A stretch of DNA of 64,000 nt from Flavobacterium subsaxonicum WB 4.1-42 = DSM 21790 (GTDB lineage: Bacteria > Bacteroidota > Bacteroidia > Flavobacteriales > Flavobacteriaceae): positions 1-64,000 of the forward strand of contig NZ_KE383911.1 of NCBI RefSeq assembly GCF_000422725.1, read 5' to 3'. Shown here in pieces: positions 27,154 through 35,359 of this stretch. The position numbers and the translations under genes are program-made. The first letter of the stretch is position 1; every line of letters starts with the position of its first letter. The notes beneath the pieces were generated by a model that worked only from the letters and a program-made list of their open reading frames with translations, was not told the DNA's origin and did not search any database.

Positions 27154-28643
27154 AGGGCTGTGGCTGGGTTTACGTTAGTTACTTTGGTGTGTTTTTTTAT
27201 CAATCCCGCAACCAGTTTGCCAGATATTAAGGCGGGGGGCACACCGGGCCCCGGTACGGTAAGCTGACCGGTAAAGTACAGGTTTTGCACTTTACTGCTT
27301 TTTAGCTTAGGGCGTAAAAAAGCGGTTTGCAATAAGGTGTTTGCAAGGCCGTAGGCATTGCCTTTATACGAGTTATAGTCTTTTATAAAATCGTTTAGGC
27401 AAAATGACTCCTTAAATATAATATTTTTTTGAACGCTTTGATTGGTAAGCCTTTCAAAACGTGTTATAATTTTATTAAAATATTGCTCCCTCAGTTCCGG
27501 CGTATCTTCTATGCCCGGTGCAAGCGGGATTAAAAATATACCTGCCTCCTGCCCTTGCGGTGCAGCACTATCATCGGTTTTAGATGGAAAGCTGGCATAG
27601 AACAGTGGTTCATCCGGCCAACGCGGATTATCATAAATATCGCGGGCATGTACATCAAAATCGGTATCAAAAAACAGTGTATGATGCTCTACATTTTCTA
27701 TCTTCTTATCAAAACCAACGTAGAATAGTAATGATGATGGTGCAAAGGTTTTTTTGTCCCAGTATTTTTCAGAATACTTACGGTTGGCCACATCCAAAAG
27801 TGATTCCCCATGATGGTAATCGGCACCACACACCACAATATCTGCGGCTATAACTTCTCCATTAACTAACAACGATTTAACCAACCCGTTCTCAGAATGT
27901 ATTTTACCCACATTAGCGTTGGTTTGTATAGTAACCCCAAGCTCTGTAGCCAACTGCACCATGCCTTGCACTACGCTAAACATACCATCTTTAGGATGCC
28001 AGGTACCCAAGCCAAAATCGGCATAGTTCATAAAGCTGTAAAAAGAAGGCGTATCGCTTGGCTTGGCGCCGAGAAACAATACCGGGAACTCCAGTATCTG
28101 AACGAGTTTTTTGTTTTTAAAACGCCTGCGCACATCTTTAGATATATTACCCAGAAACTGCCCTACCCTCGTCATGGTCTGAGTAGTGACCAGTTCCAAA
28201 GGAGATTCGCCGGGACGGTACACCAAATCTTTAATAGCTATATTGTAGTTGCTTTGGGCTTCGTCTATAAATTCGGTCAGGCTCGAACCACTCCCCTTTT
28301 CAACATTCTCAAAAGTTGCAGCAATATCTGCCATGTTATCGGCAATATTCACAAAATCATTTTCGCCAAAAACTACGCGGTATGCCGGTGAGAGTTTAGT
28401 AAGGCTGTAATAATCCTGAGGAGTTTTACCAAAATCGGCAAAAAAACGTTCAAACACATCGGGCATCCAGTACCATGTAGGCCCCATATCAAACGTAAAT
28501 CCACCTTTTTTAAGCTGGCGGGCACGGCCACCCACGGTAGCATTTTTTTCGTAAACAGTAACATTGTTACCCTGCTGTGCAAGGTAGCATGCCGCTGCAA
28601 GCGACGAAAACCCTGAACCAATAATTTTTATATCTTTTTTCAT
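27150..28643 (-). CDS. crtI: Phytoene desaturase
   Basis: A 497-residue FAD-dependent desaturase that converts phytoene to lycopene. The N-terminal nucleotide-binding motif GSGFSSLAAACYLAQQG and the following YEKNATVGGRAR are typical, and the C-terminal FTGQLTVPGPGVPPALISGK is the CrtI signature. It leads the crtIBZ operon. No lycopene cyclase gene is in the window, so the pathway needs another locus. The promoter and probable operators lie immediately upstream (28645-28680). Confidence 0.95.
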   Translation of the reverse strand: MKKDIKIIGSGFSSLAAACYLAQQGNNVTVYEKNATVGGRARQLKKGGFTFDMGPTWYWMPDVFERFFADFGKTPQDYYSLTKLSPAYRVVFGENDFVNIADNMADIAATFENVEKGSGSSLTEFIDEAQSNYNIAIKDLVYRPGESPLELVTTQTMTRVGQFLGNISKDVRRRFKNKKLVQILEFPVLFLGAKPSDTPSFYSFMNYADFGLGTWHPKDGMFSVVQGMVQLATELGVTIQTNANVGKIHSENGLVKSLLVNGEVIAADIVVCGADYHHGESLLDVANRKYSEKYWDKKTFAPSSLLFYVGFDKKIENVEHHTLFFDTDFDVHARDIYDNPRWPDEPLFYASFPSKTDDSAAPQGQEAGIFLIPLAPGIEDTPELREQYFNKIITRFERLTNQSVQKNIIFKESFCLNDFIKDYNSYKGNAYGLANTLLQTAFLRPKLKSSKVQNLYFTGQLTVPGPGVPPALISGKLVAGLIKKHTKVTNVNPATAL

Positions 28644-28644
28644 A

Positions 28645-28680
28645 TTTTGTTTAACAAATATAAGTTTTTATTAAACAAAA
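28645..28680 (-). promoter_or_regulatory. crtI promoter with inverted repeat, probable regulator operator
   Basis: On the minus strand TATATTTG (complement of 28655-28662) is a perfect -7 box. It lies inside an inverted repeat with 10-bp arms, TTTTGTTTAA (28645-28654) and TTAAACAAAA (28671-28680). The near arm ends 1 nt before the crtI ATG, so a bound repressor would block both polymerase and the start site. The same 10-mer occurs once in the promoter of the CarH-like gene. Confidence 0.65.
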
Positions 28681-28700
28681 CTTATTTAAGAAAGTGTTAA

Positions 28701-29600
28701 TTACAGCGAGTCTCCAAATTCTTTAACGCTGGCAAACGCCTGTATTGCATTACTTAAAAGCTCGGGCCTTATATGTGCCGCACATCGGCCAAATACATAC
28801 AAGTTGGTATGATTATCCGTAAGCACCTCACGCTTCATCGATTCTATGTAGCGGTTAATGTCAGACGGGCTTGGCTCTACCGTTATATACGTTACATACG
28901 TAATATTATCAAAGTAGTTTTTTACATCTTTAACCCCAGGCAGAGGCACACTCTCGCCAATATAAATGGTTTTAAAACCGTTAAGTGTAAGCTCGTAATT
29001 AAGCAGCATCAGGCCAATTTCATGTATCTCGCCTTCAGGCAGGTACAATACAAAAACACGATCGGTTTTTACAGGCGGCTGCAATTGCAGTTTTTCGGTA
29101 TTAGATGCTATTTTTTGTTTAACCAGGCTGCTTATAAAGTGTTCGTGCGCCGGGGTTATGGTGTCGGTTTGCCACAACTCGCCTATTTCTTCGAGAAGCG
29201 GAATAAAACATCCGTAAAAAATATCACGGAACGATTTCTCGCTCAGCAAACTATTGTAAGTACTCAAAAACAATTGCTGATCAAAATTCATCATGGCCAG
29301 TTTAAAGTTATTAAGCACATGGCTGTCAAGTGTTTTGTTAGATAAAATACCCCTTACCATTGCCGGAATTTTGTCTTCAGGCAGTTTGGCAATAGCCGAA
29401 ATTTTATATCCAAAAGAATGTAACGTACATATATTTAGCAGCTTTTGCAGGTTGTGCACATCGTATACACGTATATTGGTATCAGTACGCATGGGCTGCA
29501 ATACGCTATAGCGCTTCTCCCATATCCTGATGGTGTGCGCTTTTATACCCGATAGGTTCTCCAGGTCTTTTATAGTAAATACGTTTTTCGGACTGTTCAT
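28701..29600 (-). CDS. MerR-family regulator with B12-binding domain, CarH/LitR-like
   Basis: A 299-residue predicted transcription factor. A MerR winged helix (residues 7-75, FTIKDLENLSGIKAHTIRIWEKRY) precedes a cobalamin-binding helical bundle and a Rossmann-type domain. Residues known in Thermus CarH can be placed: W143, E153 and H154 with the same spacing, and H193 in EIHEIG as the lower cobalt ligand. It should be a dark repressor released by light through adenosylcobalamin. The start is ATG 29600; the TTG extension to 29624 runs into the promoter. It adjoins crtIBZ. Confidence 0.88.
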   Translation of the reverse strand: MNSPKNVFTIKDLENLSGIKAHTIRIWEKRYSVLQPMRTDTNIRVYDVHNLQKLLNICTLHSFGYKISAIAKLPEDKIPAMVRGILSNKTLDSHVLNNFKLAMMNFDQQLFLSTYNSLLSEKSFRDIFYGCFIPLLEEIGELWQTDTITPAHEHFISSLVKQKIASNTEKLQLQPPVKTDRVFVLYLPEGEIHEIGLMLLNYELTLNGFKTIYIGESVPLPGVKDVKNYFDNITYVTYITVEPSPSDINRYIESMKREVLTDNHTNLYVFGRCAAHIRPELLSNAIQAFASVKEFGDSL

Positions 29601-29616
29601 TCTTTTGCTGTAAACA

Positions 29617-29629
29617 TTAAACAAAAGTA
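29617..29629 (-). promoter_or_regulatory. Promoter of the CarH-like gene with operator word
   Basis: On the minus strand the -7 box TACTTTTG (complement of 29622-29629) overlaps the 10-mer TTTTGTTTAA (complement of 29617-29626) also found twice at crtI. The half-word TGTTTA repeats at 29611-29616. This arrangement suggests autoregulation. Confidence 0.6.
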
Positions 29630-29874
29630 TACAAAAAAATTTTAACTGATTTTATGTTAAGGTAAATTTGGGAGAGATGCCAAAAGTTGTAAAGCTGAAA
29701 GTCTTAAAGTGCAGCCAGTAAGTTGTAAAGAGCGGGAGCAAAAACAGGCGGCCTAAATTTTTAAATATCAGTTGGTTTAGGTATAAATTGTTAATAAATG
29801 GGCACGTATACGTTATATTTTACAGTTTTATTCTAAAGTGCTCATACTAAAGTTTTTTTTATCGAAATAATGTG

Positions 29875-29882
29875 TACCTTTG
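29875..29882 (+). promoter_or_regulatory. -7 box for bipA
   Basis: TACCTTTG matches TAnnTTTG, 19 nt before the ATG at 29902. Confidence 0.65.
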
Positions 29883-29901
29883 CAGCTTCAAAAAAAGACA
29901 G

Positions 29902-31698
29902 ATGGCATCTATAAGAAACATTGCAATTATTGCCCACGTTGACCACGGTAAAACTACACTGGTTGACAAAATTATGTACCACTGCCAGTTGTTCCGTGAT
30001 AACGAGAACACAGGCGACCTGATACTTGACAACAACGACCTTGAGCGTGAGCGTGGTATTACCATTACCTCTAAAAACGTTTCTGTTGTATATAAAGGTA
30101 CAAAGATTAACATTATCGACACCCCGGGTCACGCCGACTTTGGTGGAGAGGTTGAGCGCGTACTTAACATGGCCGATGGTGTTTGCCTTTTGGTGGATGC
30201 TTTTGAAGGCCCAATGCCACAAACGCGTTTTGTACTTCAAAAAGCGTTAGACCTTGGCCTTAAGCCTTGCGTGGTTATTAATAAAGTAGATAAAGAAAAC
30301 TGCACTCCGGAAGAAGTGCACGAAAAAGTTTTCGACCTGATGTTTGAATTAGGCGCAACCGAAGAGCAATTAGATTTCCCTACTGTTTACGGTTCTGCTA
30401 AAAATAACTGGATGTCTGACGATTTCAGAAACCAGACTGATAACATAGAGCCTTTACTGGACATGGTTATCAACAATGTACCGGCTCCAAAAGTATCTGA
30501 AGGTACGCCACAAATGCTAATCACATCGTTAGACTTTTCTGCCTTTACAGGCCGTATCGCTATCGGTCGTTTAGAAAGAGGCGTTTTAAAAGAAGGTATG
30601 CCTATATCTCTTGTAAAAAGAGATGGTACTGTAACAAAATCAAGAATTAAAGAATTACACACTTTTGAAGGTCTTGGCCGTAAAAAAGTACAAGAGGTAA
30701 TTGCTGGAGATATTTGTGCAATTATTGGTGTTGAAGGTTTTGAAATTGGCGATACTATTGCTGATTTTGAAAATCCTGAAGCATTACAAACTATTGCTAT
30801 CGACGAGCCTACAATGAGCATGTTGTTTACAATTAACGATTCGCCTTTCTTTGGTAAAGAAGGTAAATTTGTAACATCACGCCACATTAGAGATCGTTTA
30901 ACCAAAGAGTTAGAGAAAAACTTAGCGATGAAGCTTGGTGAAACTGATTCTGCTGATAAATTTATGGTTTTTGGCCGTGGTGTACTACACTTATCTGTTC
31001 TTATCGAAACAATGAGAAGAGAAGGTTACGAGCTACAAATTGGTCAGCCACAGGTTATCATTAAAGAAATTGACGGTAAAAAATCAGAGCCAATTGAAGA
31101 ATTAACAATCGACTTACCTGAAAACCTTTCTGGCCGTGCTGTTGAATTTGTAACCATCCGTAAAGGAGAATTACTTTCAATGGAAGCTAAAGGCGAGCGT
31201 ATGATCGTTAAATTCAACATTCCATCTCGTGGTATTATCGGTTTAAGAAACCAATTACTTACAGCTACTGCAGGTGAAGCTATTATGGCACACCGTTACA
31301 TTGGTTATGAGCCTTACAAAGGCGAAATTCCAGGCCGTAACAATGGTTCGTTAATATCTATGGAAAACGGTAAAGCTATACCTTATTCTATCGATAAATT
31401 ACAGGATCGTGGTAAATTCTTTGTTAATGCTAACGACGAAATTTACGAAGGTCAGGTTATTGGCGAAAACAGCCGTAGCGATGATATGACTGTTAACGTT
31501 ACTAAGATGAAAAAACAATCTAACGTACGTTCATCAGGAAATGATGAGAAAGCAAGGATTATACCTCCGGTTATTTTCTCTCTTGAAGAAGCGTTAGAAT
31601 ACATCCAGAAAGATGAGTACGTAGAGGTAACTCCTAAGAGCTTACGTGTACGTAAAATATACCTAAACGAAACCGACAGGAAACGTTTTAAATTCTAA
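29902..31698 (+). CDS. typA: Translational GTPase TypA/BipA
   Basis: A 598-residue ribosome-associated GTPase of the EF-G superfamily involved in ribosome assembly and stress adaptation. G1 is AHVDHGKTT (about 10-18), G3 is [16 protein letters not shown] and G4 is NKVD. Domains II, III, V and the TypA-specific C-terminal domain (RVRKIYLNE) are all present, giving full family length. The ATG at 29902 is the conserved start ([10 protein letters not shown]); the 10-residue upstream extension overlaps the promoter box. A strong terminator follows. Confidence 0.97.
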   Translation: MASIRNIAIIAHVDHGKTTLVDKIMYHCQLFRDNENTGDLILDNNDLERERGITITSKNVSVVYKGTKINIIDTPGHADFGGEVERVLNMADGVCLLVDAFEGPMPQTRFVLQKALDLGLKPCVVINKVDKENCTPEEVHEKVFDLMFELGATEEQLDFPTVYGSAKNNWMSDDFRNQTDNIEPLLDMVINNVPAPKVSEGTPQMLITSLDFSAFTGRIAIGRLERGVLKEGMPISLVKRDGTVTKSRIKELHTFEGLGRKKVQEVIAGDICAIIGVEGFEIGDTIADFENPEALQTIAIDEPTMSMLFTINDSPFFGKEGKFVTSRHIRDRLTKELEKNLAMKLGETDSADKFMVFGRGVLHLSVLIETMRREGYELQIGQPQVIIKEIDGKKSEPIEELTIDLPENLSGRAVEFVTIRKGELLSMEAKGERMIVKFNIPSRGIIGLRNQLLTATAGEAIMAHRYIGYEPYKGEIPGRNNGSLISMENGKAIPYSIDKLQDRGKFFVNANDEIYEGQVIGENSRSDDMTVNVTKMKKQSNVRSSGNDEKARIIPPVIFSLEEALEYIQKDEYVEVTPKSLRVRKIYLNETDRKRFKF

Positions 31699-31725
31699 TC
31701 TGAAACTTTTAGATTTTATAGAATC

Positions 31726-31752
31726 AGCCCCACCAAACGGTGGGGCTTTTTT
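31726..31752 (+). terminator. Terminator of typA
   Basis: AGCCCCACC pairs with GGTGGGGCT, followed by a run of six T. Confidence 0.95.
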
Positions 31753-31756
31753 GTAC

Positions 31757-31960
31757 TTATACATTCATAGGAATACTTAATATCACAAACTTACACCCAT
31801 ATTTAATGCTCTCTTTACGATAGAACAACTGTATCTCATTTCCTTTACTATCATGTTCCTGTACTGACAATTACTCCTCCAATACATCAACTTAATTATC
31901 ATAGAAAGAACAAATGGCAAGCGGGTAAAAATTTCCTGGATTGAAAATGAAGCATCTAAT
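31757..31960 (-). pseudogene. Possible gene remnant with two in-frame stops
   Basis: One minus-strand frame reads like protein across about 65 codons: NPGNFYPLAICSFYDN, stop, VDVLEE, stop, then LSVQEHDSKGNEIQLFYRKE continuing to IPMNV and a final stop at 31757-31759. The composition is protein-like and both internal stops are TAA, one mutation from a sense codon. There is no start codon. I do not recognise the family. This may be a decayed 3' end or chance. Confidence 0.35.
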
Positions 31961-31971
31961 TAATATAACAA

Positions 31972-32003
31972 AACAGCCCCGCAATTGCTTGCAGGGCTGT
32001 TTC
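31972..32003. terminator. Terminator of the B12 surface operon
   Basis: AACAGCCC (31972-31979) pairs with GGGCTGTT (31994-32001). It lies just after the last gene of the minus-strand operon, with A/T runs on both sides. Confidence 0.75.
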
Positions 32004-32029
32004 TATAATAAGTAAGATATAAATCTAAA

Positions 32030-33010
32030 CTATCTGTATACTACAATTTGCTTTACAGCTTTTTTGCCGTTAGCCGTTACGTTTACAAAGTAAATGCCGC
32101 TATGCAAACCCGAAAGATCTGCACTGCCGCTGCCCTGCAATTGGCTGCTATACACTAACCGCGACGCTACATCGTAAATAGTTACCTCAGCAATGCCATC
32201 GATTTCAGTTTTAATATAGAGCACAGTGCTGGCCGGGTTAGGATATACGCTAAATTGCAATCCTACTACCTCTTTTACATCCAAAACCTGTTGGTGTATT
32301 ACACCAATACCCGTAAGGTCGAAACCGCTGGTATTATAAGGCGTTGGGTATGGATCGTTAACCATGTTGCCAAAACTGTCGTAAGTGGCGTAGGCAGGCT
32401 CTAAAGAACCTACAACGTCTACTATTTTAACGTGGGTAATGTTGTTCTTGTTTAACAACGTATTATCGGGCACATCGCTAAGGTCGAAAGGTGTACCAAA
32501 ACCTACCCTGTATTTACCGGCAAGGTTGTTAAGGTTACGCGCATCTAACAGTCCAAACCCGCCTAATGGCGTTGCGGTTTGCGTTTGGCTGTGCGCCGGA
32601 AACCTGAAATAGTTAACCCCATCCGAACTTACCTCAACAAAAGCCAGCTCTAAAAAGGTATTGCTACCATTCTCGAAAACTGCAAAGTCAAAACCGGCTC
32701 CATTAGCAATAGGTGTTGCAAAAGTAGCAATAGCAGTACCGGCATCGCCCAGGCTTAGTGCGCCAGAACCCGGCATTCCAATAGCATCATCGGCTGTGCC
32801 GTAAGTTGCCATATTGCTGCCCTGGTATTCTACAGTAGGATCGGATATTTGTATATAGCCTCTCTCCACTGTTACGCCTGTAGCCCACGCAATAAACACG
32901 TTGCTATCCTGTGGTATGGCCGTTGTGCCCGCAGTATCAGCATCAGGTGGATATGATAGCTGCGCCTGGGCTGTAGCCGAAATAAGAAACAGAAGTAGTA
33001 ACTTTTTCAT
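32030..33010 (-). CDS. T9SS-secreted cell-surface protein of the cobalamin locus
   Basis: A 326-residue secreted protein (signal peptide ending at ATAQAQ) with a type IX secretion sorting domain in the last 75 residues (YPNPASTVLYI, SGIYFVNVTANGKKAVKQIVV). The body shows a jelly-roll-like pattern (GFDFAVFENGSN, LAFVEVSSDGVNYFRFPA) known from Bacteroidota cell-surface proteins without assigned role. It is the fourth gene of the riboswitch-led operon, 6 nt after the propeller gene. Extracellular binding of cobalamin or of the BtuB/BtuG complex is a guess from context. Confidence 0.75.
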   Translation of the reverse strand: MKKLLLLFLISATAQAQLSYPPDADTAGTTAIPQDSNVFIAWATGVTVERGYIQISDPTVEYQGSNMATYGTADDAIGMPGSGALSLGDAGTAIATFATPIANGAGFDFAVFENGSNTFLELAFVEVSSDGVNYFRFPAHSQTQTATPLGGFGLLDARNLNNLAGKYRVGFGTPFDLSDVPDNTLLNKNNITHVKIVDVVGSLEPAYATYDSFGNMVNDPYPTPYNTSGFDLTGIGVIHQQVLDVKEVVGLQFSVYPNPASTVLYIKTEIDGIAEVTIYDVASRLVYSSQLQGSGSADLSGLHSGIYFVNVTANGKKAVKQIVVYR

Positions 33011-33016
33011 GGGTTA

Positions 33017-34300
33017 TTATTGGATAACTACCTTTTTAACTGTTTTTGCGTTACCTGCAACTATTTGTACAAGGTAAGTACCTTTTTGTAAACCTGCAAC
33101 GTTGATTCCGTTAGCGGTGTAAGCTTCGGTTTTAACTATCCTTCCTGCAAGATCATATATGATTACATCGGCAGCATCAGTATCAACATAAAGCACCTCT
33201 GCAACCGGGTTAGGATATACGCTTACGTTTAAAGCAGCAATATCTTTAACACCGGCAGTAACTTGCGGAGCTTTGTAAAAACCATTAGGCAAAATGCCTA
33301 CTGTATAATCATCAAGCAATTCGCCATTGGTATCATATACAAATACTTTACCTGCCGACACATAATCTACAGCGTCGCCAACAAATATCTTATCATCTAT
33401 TAAGGCAAAACCATATACGCCATAAACGCCCTGCTCTTCAAGTGTTATTAAAGGCTCTGTTGGCAACGACGAATCTGTTTCTAACAAACGGTAAACACCC
33501 GAATCTATAGTATAATAAAGCGATTCGCCATCAGTTTGCAGGTTGGTTGGGTGTTGTGCCTCGCCAAATGCTACAGCGCCTAAAGGGCTAAGATCGCCGG
33601 AATCAATAATAAATAACGAGCCCGGGGTTTCATCCTCTGTCCACGATGGTTTTCCTTCGCAAAGAACAAAAAGGTACTCATCTATTACTACAAGAGATGT
33701 TGGCACATCGCCAACCGTTAGCGACTCAGCAAATGTATTGGTTGTAGCATCAAGAACACTAAGAGTATTACCGTAACCATAGCCTCCTTTGTGTGCAACG
33801 TAAAGCATTCCATCCAACTCAATAATTTTTTCAGGGCCTTCTACAACCGCAATGGTAGATGTTACAAGATTAGTGGCAAGGTTAATTACAGCAACATAAT
33901 CATCGGTAGTATCTAATGCGTCTCCCCAGCAGGTAACATAAGCATTACTGCCGTAAAATGCAATATAACGTGGGTTATCAAGGCCCTCGGTTACAGCCGC
34001 AACATGCACTAAAGTAGATGCATTTACAACCTCAACTTTGTTAGAGCCGTTAAATACCACATAACCATACTGACCTTTAAAGCCCATGCTTTGTGCAGTA
34101 TCGCCAAAAGTTGTTGCAGGGTTTGCTGTAGCATATACATCATTTTGAAGTACACCCGCATTAGATATAAAAGACAGCGAAGCATTGTTTTGACCAAAGC
34201 CACCTTCGTTCAATACAAATACACCTTCAGAAAAGGTTTGTGCCTGTGCACCAAAGCCAAAGGCCATTAGCACCAAGGCTAAAAAAGTAATTTTTTTCAT
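33017..34300 (-). CDS. BtuG-like beta-propeller with T9SS sorting domain
   Basis: A 427-residue secreted protein (signal peptide ending at GAQAQ). About 340 residues form a YncE/DUF5074-like propeller: FVLNEGGFGQNNASLSFI at the start, NPRYIAF, AVINLATN and PEKIIELDGMLYVAHKG mark blades. The last 75 residues are a type A T9SS sorting domain (VYPNPVAEVLYV, KGTYLVQIVAGNAKTVKKVVI). It is homologous to the next gene upstream, but uses T9SS and not a lipid anchor. Cobalamin capture is inferred from BtuG of Bacteroides and from the riboswitch. Confidence 0.8.
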   Translation of the reverse strand: MKKITFLALVLMAFGFGAQAQTFSEGVFVLNEGGFGQNNASLSFISNAGVLQNDVYATANPATTFGDTAQSMGFKGQYGYVVFNGSNKVEVVNASTLVHVAAVTEGLDNPRYIAFYGSNAYVTCWGDALDTTDDYVAVINLATNLVTSTIAVVEGPEKIIELDGMLYVAHKGGYGYGNTLSVLDATTNTFAESLTVGDVPTSLVVIDEYLFVLCEGKPSWTEDETPGSLFIIDSGDLSPLGAVAFGEAQHPTNLQTDGESLYYTIDSGVYRLLETDSSLPTEPLITLEEQGVYGVYGFALIDDKIFVGDAVDYVSAGKVFVYDTNGELLDDYTVGILPNGFYKAPQVTAGVKDIAALNVSVYPNPVAEVLYVDTDAADVIIYDLAGRIVKTEAYTANGINVAGLQKGTYLVQIVAGNAKTVKKVVIQ

Positions 34301-34318
34301 TATAATTGAGGTTTAAAA

Positions 34319-35356
34319 TTAATTAAAGTAAAATCCGTTAGGGCCTACGCCAACATTATAGGCACCTAAAAGCGACCCGGTTAGCGAAAAGGTAAACACC
34401 TGACTGTTAGATGCAAAATCGCCGCCTTCGGCAACATAAATTTTGTCGTCTTCTACATTAAAGCCATACATACCACCGTAAGCCGATGTAGACACATAGC
34501 TAAATAAAGGCGTAACAGGCAGCGTAGTAGCATTTACGCCCATGGTATATACAGATGTATCATTAGTGAAATAAATCTTATCGTCTTCTATAGTAAGGTT
34601 TTTAGAATATAGTAAAGCTTCCGGTAGTGTAACCGTACCAGCAATGGTGTTGTTAGAGAGGTTTATTTTACTAAGTTTAGAATCGCCTAATACATACAGT
34701 ATACCATCTTCTTCGTCAAACGAATTAGGAGAGTCGTTAAGCTCTATAACTTTTTCAACTGTATTATTGGCAGGGTTAAATACCGTTACCGATGTTCCGC
34801 TGCCGTAATAGCCGTTAAAAATGTAAAGCTTACCGTTTTCCTCGGTAATTTTTTCCGACCAGTTGTTAAGCTGTATTTTGCTTGTAGTAAAATCGGTAAG
34901 GTTAATCACGGTTAAAAAGTCGTCATCGCCAGTATTGTAATCGGCATAATTGGTAATGTATGCCTTGCCGTTAACTACAGCGCCATAACGCGGACTGCTA
35001 AAGTTGGTATCTACATTGGCAACAAACTCAAACGTATGGCGGTTTACTACTGTTACTTTATTTGCCGAACCCGATATGATAAACGTCAGATCATCGGTAA
35101 AGAAAATGGACTGTAAATAAGAACCCAATCCCGGTTTACCAGGATTTACAGTATTGTAAATGTCCTGTTGCACGGTGCTATTGTCTCCAATAAAAGTTAC
35201 CGATGCCGATGATACATTGCTGTTACCCTCGTTAAGTACAAACGTACCGTTATCAAAAGCCTGGTTTTCTACTTTTGTACCGTTATCATCATCACTGTTA
35301 CACGATACCAATACTGCAGATGCTGCAAAAGCTATCAGGTATTTTTTAAAATTCAT
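34319..35356 (-). CDS. btuG: BtuG-like surface lipoprotein, DUF5074/YncE beta-propeller
   Basis: A 345-residue lipoprotein (cysteine 19 in VLVSCNSDDDNG, with acidic residues after it as in surface-exposed Bacteroidota lipoproteins). The propeller repeats resemble those of the following gene: FVLNEGNSNVSSASVTFI, SPRYGAVVNGKAYITNY, FLTVINLTDF. In Bacteroides, BtuG of this family caps BtuB and binds cobalamin with very high affinity. It starts 3 nt after btuB in the riboswitch operon, the same pairing. The symbol is by analogy. Confidence 0.82.
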   Translation of the reverse strand: MNFKKYLIAFAASAVLVSCNSDDDNGTKVENQAFDNGTFVLNEGNSNVSSASVTFIGDNSTVQQDIYNTVNPGKPGLGSYLQSIFFTDDLTFIISGSANKVTVVNRHTFEFVANVDTNFSSPRYGAVVNGKAYITNYADYNTGDDDFLTVINLTDFTTSKIQLNNWSEKITEENGKLYIFNGYYGSGTSVTVFNPANNTVEKVIELNDSPNSFDEEDGILYVLGDSKLSKINLSNNTIAGTVTLPEALLYSKNLTIEDDKIYFTNDTSVYTMGVNATTLPVTPLFSYVSTSAYGGMYGFNVEDDKIYVAEGGDFASNSQVFTFSLTGSLLGAYNVGVGPNGFYFN

Positions 35357-35359
35357 ATA

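Larger units (their letters stand above)
29601..29901. other. Divergent intergenic region between regulator and bipA
   Basis: About 300 nt. It holds the regulator promoter at the left end and the bipA promoter at the right. The middle (29676-29735) has AAAGTTGTAAAG-type words with no ORF and no other visible structure. Confidence 0.7.
31699..32029. other. Intergenic region after typA
   Basis: About 330 nt. It contains the typA terminator, the probable minus-strand gene remnant (31757-31960) and a second terminator. Nothing else is supported. Confidence 0.7.

Noticed and set aside
30387-30905. 172-residue ORF antisense to typA
   Set aside because: typA is highly conserved across the whole length; the opposite frame is a by-product.
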